Source: Reticulitermes lucifugus (Eukaryota > Arthropoda > Insecta > Blattodea > Rhinotermitidae). Taken from it: a DNA stretch of 57,882 bases. The notes beneath the pieces are model-generated. The model searched no databases. It was not told the origin of the DNA and saw only the letters and a program-made list of their open reading frames with translations. The stretch's first letter is position 1; every line of letters starts with the position of its first letter. The stretch is from NCBI GenBank assembly GCA_026260175.1, contig JAKCWW010000620.1, positions 42,500 through 100,381 of the forward strand, read 5' to 3'. Both the position numbers and the translations under genes were made by a program. Of the stretch, positions 24,139 to 36,944 are shown piece after piece.

Positions 24139-24220
24139 ATATGCGGCACAGAGGATAGGATATCTTGTGTGAGATATATATATGCGGCACAGATATTAGA
24201 TTATCTTGTGTGAAATATAT
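24139..24220. repeat. Tandem duplication, period 41, two copies
   Basis: ATATGCGGCACAGA and ATCTTGTGTGARATATA recur at the same offsets in both units (24139-24179, 24180-24220), with a few substitutions between them. Confidence 0.9.
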
Positions 24221-24404
24221 ACTCTATGCATTTCCTTATTGGCCACAATGAAATGTGAAGATAGTGTTTAAAATACGCCACATTCGTTTCCTGTCTTTTG
24301 TAACCTGAGAACCAATCTTCTGTGTAACTACTTAGTCCTATAAGCTATGGAAAGGTATTAAAGATTACCTGTAGGAACTAAAGGACAGAGGGACACAACG
24401 TGTG

Positions 24405-24428
24405 CATATATATATATATATATATATG
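24405..24428. repeat. (TA)n microsatellite
   Basis: About eleven AT/TA units. Confidence 0.95.
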
Positions 24429-24711
24429 TAGGAGAAAACGTTTTTCAACAATTTTATTTTACAAAATCCAAACGAAAGCGATGAAAGTGGGGGCCACGTT
24501 AGAATTACAAAATCAAAATTGAGCATGGATTATATGGTGTTTTAAAGACGCTCTTCCATATGAATAAGTTATATAGCGCTGAATTTAATAGATTATTGTG
24601 AATGGTAAGTAGACAAAGATTGTAAAAAGGGCGACTTTGGGAACATTGAAATTAGTTTATTAGAGCAATCATCTGCAAAGTCGGGAAAAATACAAACTTA
24701 CTCAAGATAGG

Positions 24712-24790
24712 CGGTAGCCCAGTCGGGACTCGAATCGCTTCTTTACCTCATCAAAATGTAGATCGTTACGGTGTAGCTGCTCAGTGATCT
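24712..24790 (-). mobile_element. Possible tRNA-like SINE head fragment
   Basis: On the minus strand, ATCACTGAGCAGCTACACCG precedes GCGATTCGAGTCCCGACT, which resembles a Pol III box B (GATTCGAGTCC), at tRNA-like spacing. A body is not identified. It could be a degenerate SINE head or chance. Confidence 0.35.
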
Positions 24791-26699
24791 ACTGCAACCT
24801 GACAATTTGCTGGTAAAAGTGAAGAGATAAATGCAATTTAGTCCCGTAGAGTAGCAACGGATTGACTGACGTGGGAGACCCAGAAGTAAACAGAAGGATC
24901 AGTTTTTGAGACTTCTGTATATGTTCAAACATCCAATTGTTGGTTTCGCAGAAGAAAAAGCCTTTACAAATTTTCAGGCTGTCACTTTTATTTATACCAG
25001 CTTGTACACAATGTATTTTTCGGGGGTTTCTTGCCAAAATGTATGACAAAACGCATTATATGCATATATGTAATGTGACTAAGAAAATGAAAGAACGATA
25101 GAAGATGAAGTGTGGGTCATCTGTTCGTATCAATAAATTGGTTAAATTTTGTAAAAAGGTGGTGGAAGTCAATATTTTTGCATGCAACTTTCTGCACCAG
25201 GTTTGTGTGCAATGAACTGTTCAGGTACAGTCAGGATAATTCTAAGGCTGTAGCGAAATTCACTTTTATTCTGAAAGGGAACCGAATTGAATGCTGTAGA
25301 AAATTCAGTTCGTAATATTGTTCTATAAATAATATCTGAATACAAAGTGTCTCCTTAATAAAGTGCATGAAGCCAGCGAAAGTAAGAGTCGTAGTAAAAA
25401 ATATCTTGGCTCGGATTAAATAGTTGAATACCTTTTACGCTAAAATTTGTAGTTATGCAGAATGCAAAAACTTGTATGATATATTTCATAAAGCATTTAT
25501 GCAGGAACATCTTGATTCCAGCTGCTAAGTTCTCATAACCCAGAAGACCACAAACTAAACAAGTACTGTCGTGAGCACACCATATATAGACTGTCTGTAT
25601 TACACAGAATGGTAAAAAGAGACCTGGTGTCTGCACTGAAATTAATTATCTTGGCGTCACATAAAACACGTAACAGCTGGCAATGTAGTCATAAAATCTG
25701 GCGTGTTCCAATAGCAAAAGTACTGCATCTGCTGAGGAAGGGATCATTAAACAGATGAGGATTGTACGTAGCATTCATGAAAAATTTTAAAATTGCTTTT
25801 TCAGATGGTTCTGGACAGGAATTACGTATTAATATGCTTTAAGTAAACTGAATCTTTCGTTTTTATTGTTCTGATAACATAAACAGTGCTGTGGGCGTAG
25901 CGAATTAAAATGTACAGGAATTTAAAACTGCTTCTTCTCATTCCTAGACCCGGTGTATAGAAAAACAGCAGATATTTCGACTTTTGTAATGTTAACATTG
26001 TTGGACGGGGCTTGCTCGTCAGCCAAACTTCTCATTTGTGTGAGAGGGCACTTTTAGAATTGTGATTCGGACGTCTGATGTTGAGAAATCATCATGGCGC
26101 CTCTGTCAGAATCCTTGACTGACGTTAAATAATGACGAATAAATTTCTTGAAATTGTAAATATTTCTCTCTCTTTCTCTCTCAGTACATGTTATGCTCTT
26201 CTCGGTGTCTTTTAATATTATTTCAGCTAAACTGCTTATTTTTGCACTGGAGATTTCAACAAGTCTATACATTTTTTAACTTTGAAAACAATTTAGTATT
26301 TTCTTGCATGAAGACGTTGCCAGCATATCAGGATACTTAGCGTCGAGTTGAAAATAGGAAGTAAAGTTAAAGTTGTGTCGTATTAATAAATATATAAATA
26401 TTAAAGTAGCAGTAAAGCATTTTTATAGACCTAGGTAGATACTTAGACAAAGTTAAGTATAAGTGTTTAAATAAGGTAAAATATTTGTAAACAATACATT
26501 TACACAAAGGCAAGAGGGCTACCTGAGGTTAATCAGAAGGTACTTCCAAGGGAACAAATTAGGATGGATGGACTATACCCAATACTATTAAGTAGCAGGT
26601 GAAATTATCATTGCATTTAATTAAGCAACACGATATGAAGTCGAGCAGGAGAGTGGAGGTATTACGTTTCCAGTCATTCTTATCATCCGCACTGAGTTG
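24791..26699. other. Unclassified AT-rich DNA; (CT)n at 26163-26182
   Basis: No gene or repeat family recognised apart from the short CT microsatellite. Confidence 0.5.
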
Positions 26700-26806
26700 T
26701 TAGTATCACGCCCCCGCTACTTTATCGCCAGGAAAATATTGCCGGTACCGATTTTATTGAAAATCGGCTAGACCCTAACACTGGTTGGACGCTGTGGAGG
26801 ACAGGA
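26700..26806 (-). mobile_element. SINE type A internal fragment
   Basis: The minus strand carries CCACAGCGTCCAACC, then GGTACCGGCAATATTTTCC, then GCGATAAAGTAGCGGGGG. These match the type A body landmarks (GCGGAAA/CCGTCC end, GGTACCGGGTCTCTTTCCCG, GGGGTAAAGCGGCCG) in the right order. Head and 3' end are missing or unrecognisable. Confidence 0.55.
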
Positions 26807-29800
26807 AAGTCTCTAACACCCCCCCCCTTGAAAACTGAAAATTGTTTTCCCGTTCTTTCATTCTATGGCGTGGTCAGTCTACTAACCGAGTTGTGCTGGC
26901 TCTGAGAATGATCTTGTTTAAAATAACGGTGCATTGGTCTTTAAAACTGTAGTTAAAGTGAGAAATACATTTAGTAATTATGATAACCATAACAATGGCA
27001 AACATAAAAACAACAATAACAAAACCGTTGAGTCTCGGATTTTATGTAATTTAAAATACGAGGATATAAATGCGCATAATTTTTCTACAATAATTAGGCT
27101 TAAACACCCCAGTTAAGTAACTGCAATGTCTCATTACGTAAAGAAGCTCCCTCACATCACAGGCAATAAGTGGATCACGGATATACTCTCTTGCATATAG
27201 CTCTTTAAAGGCCAGTGCTGATGGTGTACTGCGTATGTTAACATTAAATAACGCGACATTGCACTTACACGACCTATTTACGTCTTACGGTTCTTAGAAT
27301 AAACATTGATTACTTCCCTGTACAGCATTAAAAGATTGGCCTTAGTAATAAAGATCAGTAGTTTTCTGTGAGACATTAATTATATTTTTAAATGTTGTGT
27401 AACTAATCATCTGGCTTCGAAGAGCAAAGCAGCGATTATTCGTGTTGTGTAGGAGAAGAGAGGATATGAGTAAAGAGACGAATCATATAAAAAAAAACAA
27501 GATTGATGAATACAAAGACAAAGAATTTGAACCATTATTTCAAGGCTGGGTGATGTTTTACGACATGTTTCTGTGTTTTATCAACTGCCTGCTGTAGTCC
27601 CTTTAATTCAGAATGTCAGCTATTCCACTAATTCGCCGAATGTACTTTCTGTTAGACGAACCACCATCAAGAAATCACGAGACACTGGAAAGAGTAACCG
27701 ATTGAGGGCAGCAAAATAAAATTTTTTTTTAGTTTCAAAGTCATATGTGTCACAGGAAAGTAGAAGCTGGACGGAGGTTGTAGCTCCTTCCGAATATTGC
27801 TTATTTGAAGTATAACAAAATGTCTGATAATTATTAAAGTATTTTCTTTTTTCTTTTTTTTGGAATTACAAGTATTTTAAATTTTGGTAAAAATAATTTC
27901 GGCCCTAATTTATTCACGAAATCATTTCTCCGAAATTTATTGACTATATTGCTGCTGCTCTGGGCCTAGTAGTGTTGTTACTGAATACCGCAGTTCGCAT
28001 ATGAAGTTCCTACCTTGAGACCGTGTGACTGGCTCGACATTTAGGAAGCATAACACAACTGCGGTTTCGGTATTGATAGAAATCACATTGAAAGGGTCGG
28101 TGTGAAAACGAAACATTTCCTTAAATGTTCCCTCATATGTAACTAAATTATAAGAGAATTGTTTTTCTGACATTCATACAAAACGCATAAATACATTTTG
28201 CGCTTAGCAGCAAGGTTTATGAATGTTCAAAGAAGTAGCATATATAGTGCATATGGTAAGCACGTTGCTTTGTGATATTACATTAGGTGGCATTTGTAAT
28301 TACCACTGGGTTTTAAGTGGTTAATATTTGTCTTGTTATTTATTGGCAAGTGTTTCACGATTAGATTTCATGATGCCTTTAATTGCCTAGTTCTGATACA
28401 TTCATGGATTGAAATACAGATTATCCTTTGTCGTGACTCAAGATGTTATTAATGGCAGCCATTTTCAGTCTAATGGCGACATTTTTATAACTAACAACAC
28501 AGGTATTACCATTTACAATTTAAAATTTCAATTTTACTGCTGTAACAACTGTAGTGTGTAATTTAATATCTTCAAGTGTCTGAAACAAATAATAGCTACA
28601 AAATATATGAAAGGGAGTAGTCTCTTCTCACGTGAAGTTTTCTGCGGTTTCACACCACAAAACAGTGCCAGTCGTAAAGACTGCGTGTGAGCAGTGCCAT
28701 AAGACTGTCCGATATTGTGCCTGGCTATAAACCAGCTAATAAAATATGATCATAATCTGTCAATGGTCTTCAGCAGTGTTAAACGTAAAGGAAGTTTATC
28801 CACATAAAATTTTACAGCCCATATATATATATTACAGAATGTTAAATGTACTGACGTCAAAAGAAAAATAACAAGTCAAAAGTATATTAATTCGGACGTC
28901 ATGTGTCCTGAAGGTGGGAACTGCAATGTACGCCGCAGTGTTAGAGCAGCACCAACACATGTTGCGGCTAAAACCTGAAAGCCGAAGTTAGGCATTAGAA
29001 ATCCTAAAATCACGAAAAGGAAATTTTTTGAATACAAAAACTTATAGTGAAGGGAAGTTGAATTTCATTACATATGCTGAAAATAAGCAATACTCGTTTT
29101 ACAGTTTCCTTTCCGTTTGATGGCACAGTGCAGTAGAAAGTGTCGAAACTGTTTGAAAGTACTGCTAGGATGCGACGATATGGTACCATTTGAATTCTGT
29201 TATTTGTTGCGGTAGAAAATAATTTTTTTTCATTGTTTAAAATATTTAATAATGTAGCAGGTTGATATTTTAAAACTCCTGAGCTTTTAAGGTAAGAGAC
29301 TAAAAACCACGAGTTTATTAATTGTGTGCATATAGTAAATATGGTCAAATGTATTAGCAGTGTAAATACTTTTTACTTTGTTTTGATAATAATAATATTA
29401 TTAGCCAAATATTTTACACTGCATTTTATATTACCATTGCCACAAGTCTCTTGAAAGGCAGACATGTCTTAAAAGAATAGACTTTTTCCTATTTCTTTAA
29501 ATAATAGGCGTGAAATAACACCAATTTTTTAAAAGTAGAGTAAGTACTGTTTCCATTATTGTAACTTCGAATGTCACTTATGAAAATGTCACAGTCTCCA
29601 ATTTATGTTGTTTTAAAATTTGAAGAATAGGTTTTCGAATACGTTTATTAAAAACACATGAGAATGACCTGTTAGTTTTACTGCGAACTTACTGTTATTT
29701 TTCTAACCTAGTACATGAAAGCTCAAGTAATATTTCAGCAAGTGGAAATGCGTGATGTCTGTAGTTTTCACAGTGGTGATTAAACCCTGTTATTTGGCAC

Positions 29801-29952
29801 ATATTTATCAATACTTTAGAGAAACTGACACTAGTTCTTCATATGGTGTCATGAATACTCACAATTTATAAAAGCAGCTGGCATCTATTGCACATATGTT
29901 CACAAAATTTTGTTATTAAGAGCTGCACGTTAAAGCCGAAAGTAACGTCCCC
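26807..29952. other. Unclassified AT-rich DNA
   Basis: About 3.1 kb with no gene or recognised repeat. Contains homopolymer runs (C9 near 26820, T-rich near 27720 and 27850). Confidence 0.5.
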
Positions 29953-30104
29953 TGCAGGCCATGAAGGTATAAGGAGAGTGGAGATATATTTCGACTCATT
30001 CCTACCCTTAGAACCAGAAAGAGGTGAATGGTTAACTTCACACTCCGGCTACTTTATCCGAGCCGAAAAGTCCGCCGTTACCCATTGACTCTGAAGCTCA
30101 GGAC
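29953..30104 (-). mobile_element. SINE type A 3' body fragment
   Basis: The plus strand shows CAGGCCATGAAGG, GAGAGTGGAGATATAT, TGGTTAACTTCACACTCCGG, CTACTTTATCCGAGCCG and CCGTTACCCATTGACTCTGA. This is the reverse complement order of the type A body seen at 5590-5760. The tRNA-like head is absent, so the copy is truncated. Confidence 0.65.
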
Positions 30105-31119
30105 TCTTTAAAGAAGATACAACTCTCTTGGCCCTGTGGGGATGAAATAACGAGCTCAAAAATTTCCACGCTATGAAAGTTACAAGATTTTCTAATAAAA
30201 GTCGTTGTATATGGTTTTGAAAAAAGCATGAATACCTGTGTACCAAATTACACTGCATCATATCCCGCACGGTGAATCCCTAATAATTAACGGTTATGTT
30301 GCCATGATCATCCAGACTGTTGATTTGTCGTGGGTAATTTATAAGAACTTCGGATGACGTAGGGCTAAGGACAGACATGGTAGACTCATTCTACTGTGTC
30401 ACCGTAGGAATTAATTTTTCTTTGTCAGATTTTAAGGCGTTACGACAACAGGCAATATATTAAATATCAAAGAAAAAATTTGCGATATTACGTAAAGGTT
30501 GATGAAGTAGAAGTTTGTGATAATTAGGGAAGTTTACCTCGAAAGTTTCCGTTACAAGTGAAATCAAGTGATGTCACCAAAGATCACCACTTCCCTCTCA
30601 TTCACTGCTACAACGACGTAGGGAGTGTTGAAGTTATTTCTTCCAATACTATAAAGTGTTGGTTAGCAACTTGAAACTCGGTTTCTTATAACAGCGCATA
30701 AATAGAGTCAGCGTGGACTATGTCAACGATATTTATTTTCGGATATTTTAAGAAGTTACAGATTAATATTATAAAATTGAAATCACAGTTTTTATTAATT
30801 GAAGCATGCTGCCTGCATAATAAAAGGTAAATAAGTCAGGGGAAAGTTAAATATGAATGAGTGTAGACTAGTGTGTGCATCATACTGCGACATGTGAATA
30901 CCAAAGTTTAAGGATCAACACGATAACAGAGATAAACTTGAAGATGTCCTGGTGCTTAATTAAGCTCGAAGTGTTTAAGACTTTTGGTAGTGCGAAGAGC
31001 AAGCTTGTAGGTCCACACAGTCTTAACCTCGTGTGCTCAGATTCATTTTACGTCTTCTTTACCGTGAAAAAATAAGCCCAGACCCGTTGTGCTAAAATAT
31101 GAAAATAAATGTCGTGAGA
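30105..31119. other. Unclassified AT-rich DNA
   Basis: Nothing recognised. Confidence 0.5.
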
Positions 31120-31260
31120 TTTGGGCTTTTGTGATGTCCCATTGGTTTGGTAGACAGGTACCAACGTTATGGAGAAGCCTTCCGTCTCTGTATTCAGGAA
31201 ACAGTTATGCTTTGGAGACGAAGGTAGCAGGTTCCTCCGAAACGTCGGTATTTATTTATT
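31120..31260 (+). repeat. Interspersed repeat (TPCSLV.RYQ type), with CGAAACGTCGG end
   Basis: TTGGGCTTTTGTGATGTCCC, TTTGGTAGACAGGTACCAACG, then CCTTCCGTCTCTGTATTCAG and GCAGGTTCCTCCGAAACGTC follow the order of the same repeat family as 6446-6580. The conceptual peptide has decayed here (LVDRYQRYGE is still readable). Its 3' part ends in TCCGAAACGTCGGTATTTAT, which links this repeat to the CGAAACGTCGG motifs at 47502-47513 and 54916-54927. Confidence 0.6.
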
Positions 31261-32768
31261 AAGCACTGTCACTTAGCAGGTGGGACGCGCCTGACTGATT
31301 GATTGGTAATCACAGGTGGGTGAGCCACGTCTTTAGACGTTGCTGAGTAAAACAGCAGATCTTCGAGAACATCAAACATGTAAAAAAAATCAATTTCTTC
31401 GTAAAACAGAAGTTTTTGGGTTTACAGTGATGCCACTATGCCATTCTTCTCAAATTCTGGGGACAAAATGGCGTTTTGGTCGCAAGATGTAAAATGCTGG
31501 GAATTGAAAAGACCTTTGTATAATTAGTTTAATTTTGAACTACATTTAATATTTAAATACAATTAAAAAGCAAAGTCATAAACTGGAATTTATTCCTTCT
31601 ATTTTTTTTGGTGAATTGTATCCAATACTCGCTATGGATAGTCTTGTACTGCAATTTGTAAACACGTGACATCTGCTGCTTCCTCGCCTACATATATCTT
31701 CCGAATTGCTGAAGATGCAACTACGAGAATGCTTGAGGCTGTGGCATAATTACGAGAAGAGTTGGTTGGGCAAGGAAAGATGAAACGATCAGACGGTCTT
31801 TGGTTCGGGGTGGCCTCCGAACAAGCCACCCTCTTCAAGGGTTTGTTTTTGGTAACATCTCCGGACATGTAGGTTAACCACATTTGGTCATCCTTTTCGA
31901 GCAGCAACAGAGTGGGCTTTTGATTCCTTGGAATGAGCTCTTAATGACAATATCTTTGCTGTTGAGACCAGGATGACGCCTTCTTAGCTCATCGTCGCCG
32001 GATTTAGCGAGTGACGATTGCTTTGCAGACACCCCTTAAATGTATTTGACTTTGCTTTGTTTCGGCCTCAAAGTATTCTGTACTTAGATGAAGCTTGGTA
32101 GAGGATTATTGGTGAAAATCAGCAGACTATTCTGATGTTGTACTAGTGCAACATTTATAATAATTAAATGTGTTTTGTTGAGTGAATTGATTTATTTTGC
32201 TTGAATCACCAGCACCTTGTCAGGAACACCCATCATACTGGTCCTGCCAACGTGTTGTCTCTGGATCCCCTGGGGTTAGTCTGGTTAATCACCACCCCGG
32301 TGGCACAATATTACAACAACACTGCCAATGACATTATCTTCAGGCGCCGAAGTGTTTAGACAATTCCTGTATAGAAAGGGTATTTAAACCTGCTGATATA
32401 TTTGGTACAGCGCGTAGGTCAGCTAAAGCTCCTCATTGAATACAAGCTGCTAGTGACCTTTTATACATGACATGAGGGTAGGAAGAAGGGGTGTCATCCC
32501 TCCAGATGGGGTTACAGATAATATGAAGGGTGTCTATCAGCAGGATCTGAAATCAATTCGGAGTTTCTAACAGCTCCACACACCCTTTGCCTTAAGCCAT
32601 TGTGAACATATTTTATGCTTCCCAGACAGTCACCAATTGAAGGGAACGTTTATTGCCGACGTAACAATATGACACGTGCTAGATATACATGTTCTTTGTA
32701 TCAGTCAAGTAACTGACATGAGATAGGTTTTTATTTAACCAGATACGCACCACCCCTGAAAATGTGTG
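31261..32768. other. Unclassified DNA
   Basis: A 91-codon minus-strand frame (31632-31907) has no recognisable domain. Nothing else is supported. Confidence 0.45.
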
Positions 32769-33010
32769 AAGCGGGGGTAGCTCAGTCAGTACAGTGACTA
32801 GGCTACGGGCTGGATGACGGGGAAGCGGGTTGGGTTGCTAGCAGAGTTGGTATGTAGCTATTCTCTACAGCCTCCAACCCGGCTGTGGAGCCTGTGAATG
32901 GTTATCGGGAGTCATTCCTCGGATAAAGTGGCCGGGATTTGTTTCTGATCACTCATCATCCATCTAATGCCGAGGTACGTGGGGCTCTAATTCCTATCCC
33001 CTATACTTTT
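32769..33010 (+). mobile_element. SINE type A, diverged
   Basis: The head GGGGGTAGCTCAGTCAGTAC (box A TAGCTCAGTCAG) is followed by GGCTACGGGCTGGATGACGG. The body shows CAACCCGGCTGTGGAGCCTG, CGGATAAAGTGGCCGGGAT, CCATCTAATGCCGAGGTACG and GTGGGGCTC. Box B is eroded (GGTTGGGTTGC), so transcription by Pol III is unlikely. The 3' end borders, about 80 bases on, the minisatellite that starts near 33090. Confidence 0.7.
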
Positions 33011-33089
33011 TATGGTATGATGCTTAACTCAGCACAGAGAAAATTTAACGTTCCTTCATACTTCAGGAAAAATCTAAGACTTGATGGGT

Positions 33090-33570
33090 TTTATTGCTAT
33101 TATTGTCACGGTTGTTATTGTTATTTTTGTTATACTTGTTATTTTTATTATTGCTACAGTTGTTTTTGTTATTAATATTACAGTTGTTATTTTTATTTTT
33201 GTTACGGTTATTATTTTATTATTGTTACAGTAGTTATTGTTATTATTGTTACAGTAGTTATTGTTATTATTTTTACAGTTTCTATTTCTATTATTGTTAC
33301 AGTCGTTATTGTTTTTATTGTTACAGTAGTTATTGTTATTATTTTTACAGTTTCTATTTCTATTATTGTTACAGTAGTTATTGTTATTATTGTTACAGTA
33401 GTTATTGTTATTATTGTTACAGTAGTTATTGTTGTTATTTTTACAGTTTCTATTTCTATTATTGTTACAGTCTTTATTGTTTTTATTGTTACAGTAGTTA
33501 TTGTTATTATTTTTACAGTAGTTATTGTTGTTATTTTTACAGTTTCTATTTCTATTATTGTTTTTATCTT
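33090..33570 (+). repeat. 24-bp minisatellite, about 20 units
   Basis: TTACAG anchors recur every 24 bases at 33225, 33249, 33273, 33297 and onward to 33537 (14 units without a phase change). Five worn units lie upstream at 33106, 33130, 33154, 33178 and 33202. Three main variants alternate: TTACAGTAGTTATTG, TTACAGTTTCTATTTC and TTACAGTCGTTATTG, each completed by T-rich TTATTATT or TTTTATT ends. The TAG and TTTC variants often occur as a pair, giving a higher-order 48-bp pattern. Because 24 is divisible by three, one frame stays open (a 168-codon Tyr/Cys/Ser octapeptide repeat at 33094-33600). I take that as an artefact of the array. Confidence 0.95.
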
Positions 33571-33610
33571 ATAATTTTTTGCATTAAAATGTTATCATAG
33601 GCCTAATCAC

Positions 33611-35924
33611 GGGCCGTAAAAGATAAAGCTTTCTCGTAATAAGTCATGTAGACTCAGAATGTTGCCCACCTTCCGTACCAAACGCTTTATTGTCTTCTAA
33701 CCAATTGCCTGGAGCAAATTACGTATTGAGAAGCTAATAATCTATTGATAATGTTACGGAATTTGTAAGTTTGTTAAATTTTTACAGGAGCGCCCTATTG
33801 ATTCGTGTCCTAGCCAGAGTAATCTTGTCAATAATGTAATATCATATTCAGTTGACACCAGTTAAAAAAAATTATTTTCCTCTCTATGCCTAGATCTTCA
33901 GACTGGTAGCTACCCTTTAGGATTTAATACAGTTGTCCCAGTATCTACAGTATTTTTCTAGGAATTTCTGAAAATTCTGGCAGTGCAGATTAATAAGGTA
34001 TTTGTCAACAGATTCAGGTAGAGTGTAAAGGCTTTAAACGGTCTTTAAAAAGTAAGAACAGAACGTTTTTTGGGGGTCGCCTACACCCGTCCCGTCTGTT
34101 TTCTATCAAGTATCAGCGCCTAAATCTTTAGAGGGAATCGTATTAAATTCTACGTTGCAGTTTTTCACTAGACATTTTGAGCAATACTACTTTTCAGCCA
34201 TCATGCTTCATCACAAGGCCAAGTTTTAATGTGGCTATAAATGGGCTTTTCCATGCAGCCCCTAAACCGTCTACAGATTACGTTTACATAGGAAGTCTGT
34301 CACTAATTTTCATTTCATTATTTCACTTTTTTTGGCTCAATAACCTTCAGGTAATTTCGTATATTACACTGTGGATTAGGCCAGTTCCAGTCCTACTGTT
34401 TACCCCTATTACCCGCTTTAAATTTTATATTATTTCTGTCAATATATAACTTTTTTTTTTCGGAAATAATGTGGCTTTAATTTATCTTGCGAACGTCATA
34501 ATTTTAACTTCTTCTCTGCGTATTACGAGGAGAGCAGCAGACATGCCAATGACACGGACTGTTCTTTGTCCTTGTCTTTGTGTTGAAGGCTCGGGCTGTG
34601 CCGCCTTATTGAACTGATGCAGCTGTCTTTATTCCTGCACGCTGAGGCGTATACGTCAATTATTTATTCAATTCTGTTTGTGTTTGTCTTCAAATGACAA
34701 GTTTCGGTGCCTACTTATTTTAAACGAATATATCTACTGTTATTCTTAACAAGTCTGAGTACGTTGACTTCATTTATTCCTTGCACAAAGATATATTTCT
34801 TATTATATAATCAACAATTTGCACATACATATATACACGTACATAATGAGACAGTATAAATGTAGGATAAAATACTGTATCATTATATACATTTTGTATT
34901 TGCAAATTGTTGTTCTTATAATGAGAAAAGTTTGAGTATTTTGTTGCTTGCGCTATTGTTGTTTTTGTTGTTATTAATATTAAAATTAACCTCGACACTG
35001 AAACGGGAAAACCGGAGTAGGTAGAAGAGGACGACTAAAAAAAATATTAAAATTAAACAAAAATTGCAGGTCATAGATGCACATTCGATGTCACAAATTA
35101 ATAAAAAGTAAATTGAATTCACATCCGGAAATTTTAGTTTTGTAACAGACAATACCACATTTACATAATTAAATTTCAGATGGTTTAAATTGCTTATATC
35201 TGTCAGTGTACTTAAGCCTCATGACCGATGCAACGATCAGTTTCGAGTAACAAGTAGCAAGTTAAAGAAACTGTGGTACAAAGAGAATACCTTTTCTCGA
35301 AAATTCGCTAGTATTTATCTAATTATTTTCAAACCCTTGACGTCTACAAAGAAAAGAGGACTGGCCATAAATGTGCAATATATTTAATGTTTTATGTACA
35401 TATTCCGTGAAATAATTATATTGTATGTATTTAATACCAACTAAATGCGTATGTAAAAATTATAGTGACACGTTGACTGGCTGCATGCAGTGCCATTTGT
35501 ATAAATCTACAATTTTTAATTTTATTTAACTGATACATATGTGACCTCCCTATATTTTAAAGTAATTTATTAATATACTAATTATTGATTGTAAATACCA
35601 ATTCAGCAGTGCTGTATGTTGACGATGAGATGTACATACATCAATATAATTCCTTTGTGATAATTGTTCTCCCTGAGGATGGCTGTCAACAACCGAAGCA
35701 TATAGCAGATTAAGCAGCAAGTTAACGTAATTTCAATGTAATATTGACGTGTACAATTAGTTGGTATTATATATATAATATATATGGTGCGGTGTAATTT
35801 TTTTACAGCTTCTGTTCCTAATATTATTCACGCCGACCAATGTCTACCATGCTGCGGTTGAAGTTTTTTTTAGAAACACATGTAGATATTTTAAATAACG
35901 TGTTTCTTATTGTCCGATCCAAAA
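33611..35924. other. Unclassified AT-rich DNA
   Basis: No gene recognised. TA-rich palindromic TATATATAATATATATGG lies at 35768-35785. CCCTGAGGATGGCTG...CCGAAGCA at 35671-35700 weakly resembles the hairpin motif family. Confidence 0.5.
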
Positions 35925-36125
35925 TTGGTATCTTTGAAAAATGTTAGTAAAATTCCGCAACACGAAATTCCATGAAAATCCGTTCGCCGGATGTAACGTT
36001 GTCAATCATTACAGATAAACGGACAGACATGAAGAGAGTAACAGGGGCATTTTTGTAACTTTTCTTTTGGAAAGTGCCAACAAAATTACGCAAGCAGAAT
36101 AATTTGACGGCGATCGGAAGAAGTC
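35925..36125 (-). repeat. Possible interspersed repeat with CATGTCTGTCCG core
   Basis: On the minus strand CTCTTCATGTCTGTCCG is followed by GAACGGATTTTCATGGAATT and ACATTTTTCAAAGATACC. The CATGTCTGTCCG...GGATTTT.ATGAAA arrangement echoes the 5' part of the ~540-bp repeats at 18267 and 49298, but the rest does not align, so it may be a distant relative or convergent. Confidence 0.35.
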
Positions 36126-36944
36126 TTAAAATACTTTAGTAATAAAACAGAGTACAAACAAGGAGTATATAACAGAACAGAGGTGTTGGGTACTAATTTA
36201 TTTCCCTACACGAGTATATATTTGGCAACGATCATACTGGAATCAGTGACTTCTGAATTACTATGAAAATAACATAAATACTCACATATATAAAAAATGT
36301 TATAACCAACGTAGGTAAATTCCTCTAGAACTGCAGTGAAACTGAAAGCTTCTTGCAGGGACGCTGAATGTACTAGTACATGTGTTGAGTGAGTTCTAGA
36401 CAGCGCAGCCGCGAAGCAAACTTGATCCGACTTGAAGGAAGAAGCGCCTGACTTTTTAGCCTGATGACGCACTCACAGAACTGTCATGTACAATACTTCT
36501 GCTTAGGAGACTATATCATTTGAACCTGTTACTGGGGCGGAATTCAGTATCTGAAACTGTTTTGTCATTGTGGTTTTCAGTCTAAGCGTGTAATTATTTG
36601 GTTGTAAGTCTGTTTGTTTTATGCGGTTTTAGCAGTTGGCCATTGCAGTAAGCTTTCTCAAACACTAGCACGTGCTCATTTGTTTATGTAAGTGGTTTAG
36701 TTGCAAATAGAAGAATGGTGACAACAATAAATAATGACGAAACAATTACCACAGGACGCCGCGTAATTTCCCAGAAGAGCGCAGATCTCAATGACTATGA
36801 TGATTAGTATATTAAATTATATTAACGATTAAGATGAAAATATGTCTGTGTTGAAAGTGAAGCACTTCTCACGCAAATATTTAGATATTTATTTAAAGAA
36901 GTAAATGGGAAATTTCATATTGTACATGTAGTTTTTACAAGCCG
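36126..36944. other. Unclassified AT-rich DNA
   Basis: Nothing recognised. Confidence 0.5.

Larger units (their letters stand above)
22476..24711. other. Unclassified AT-rich DNA with microsatellites
   Basis: No gene recognised. It holds TTA/ATC simple sequence at 23534-23555, a two-copy tandem repeat at 24139-24220 and (TA)n at 24405-24428. Confidence 0.5.

Noticed and set aside
32769..32830. tRNA gene
   Set aside because: Box A is good, but box B is eroded and the sequence runs into a SINE body. The same holds for the heads at 5878, 15171, 47285 and 57849.
33090..33570. Regularly spaced repeats that could suggest a CRISPR array
   Set aside because: The units are contiguous with no unique spacers, and the context is a eukaryotic genome.
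33094..33600. 168-codon open frame, the longest in the window, of Tyr/Cys/Ser octapeptide repeats
   Set aside because: It lies wholly in a 24-bp minisatellite. The frame stays open only because the unit length is divisible by three and the units lack stops in that phase. It starts with an arbitrary codon and has no domain.
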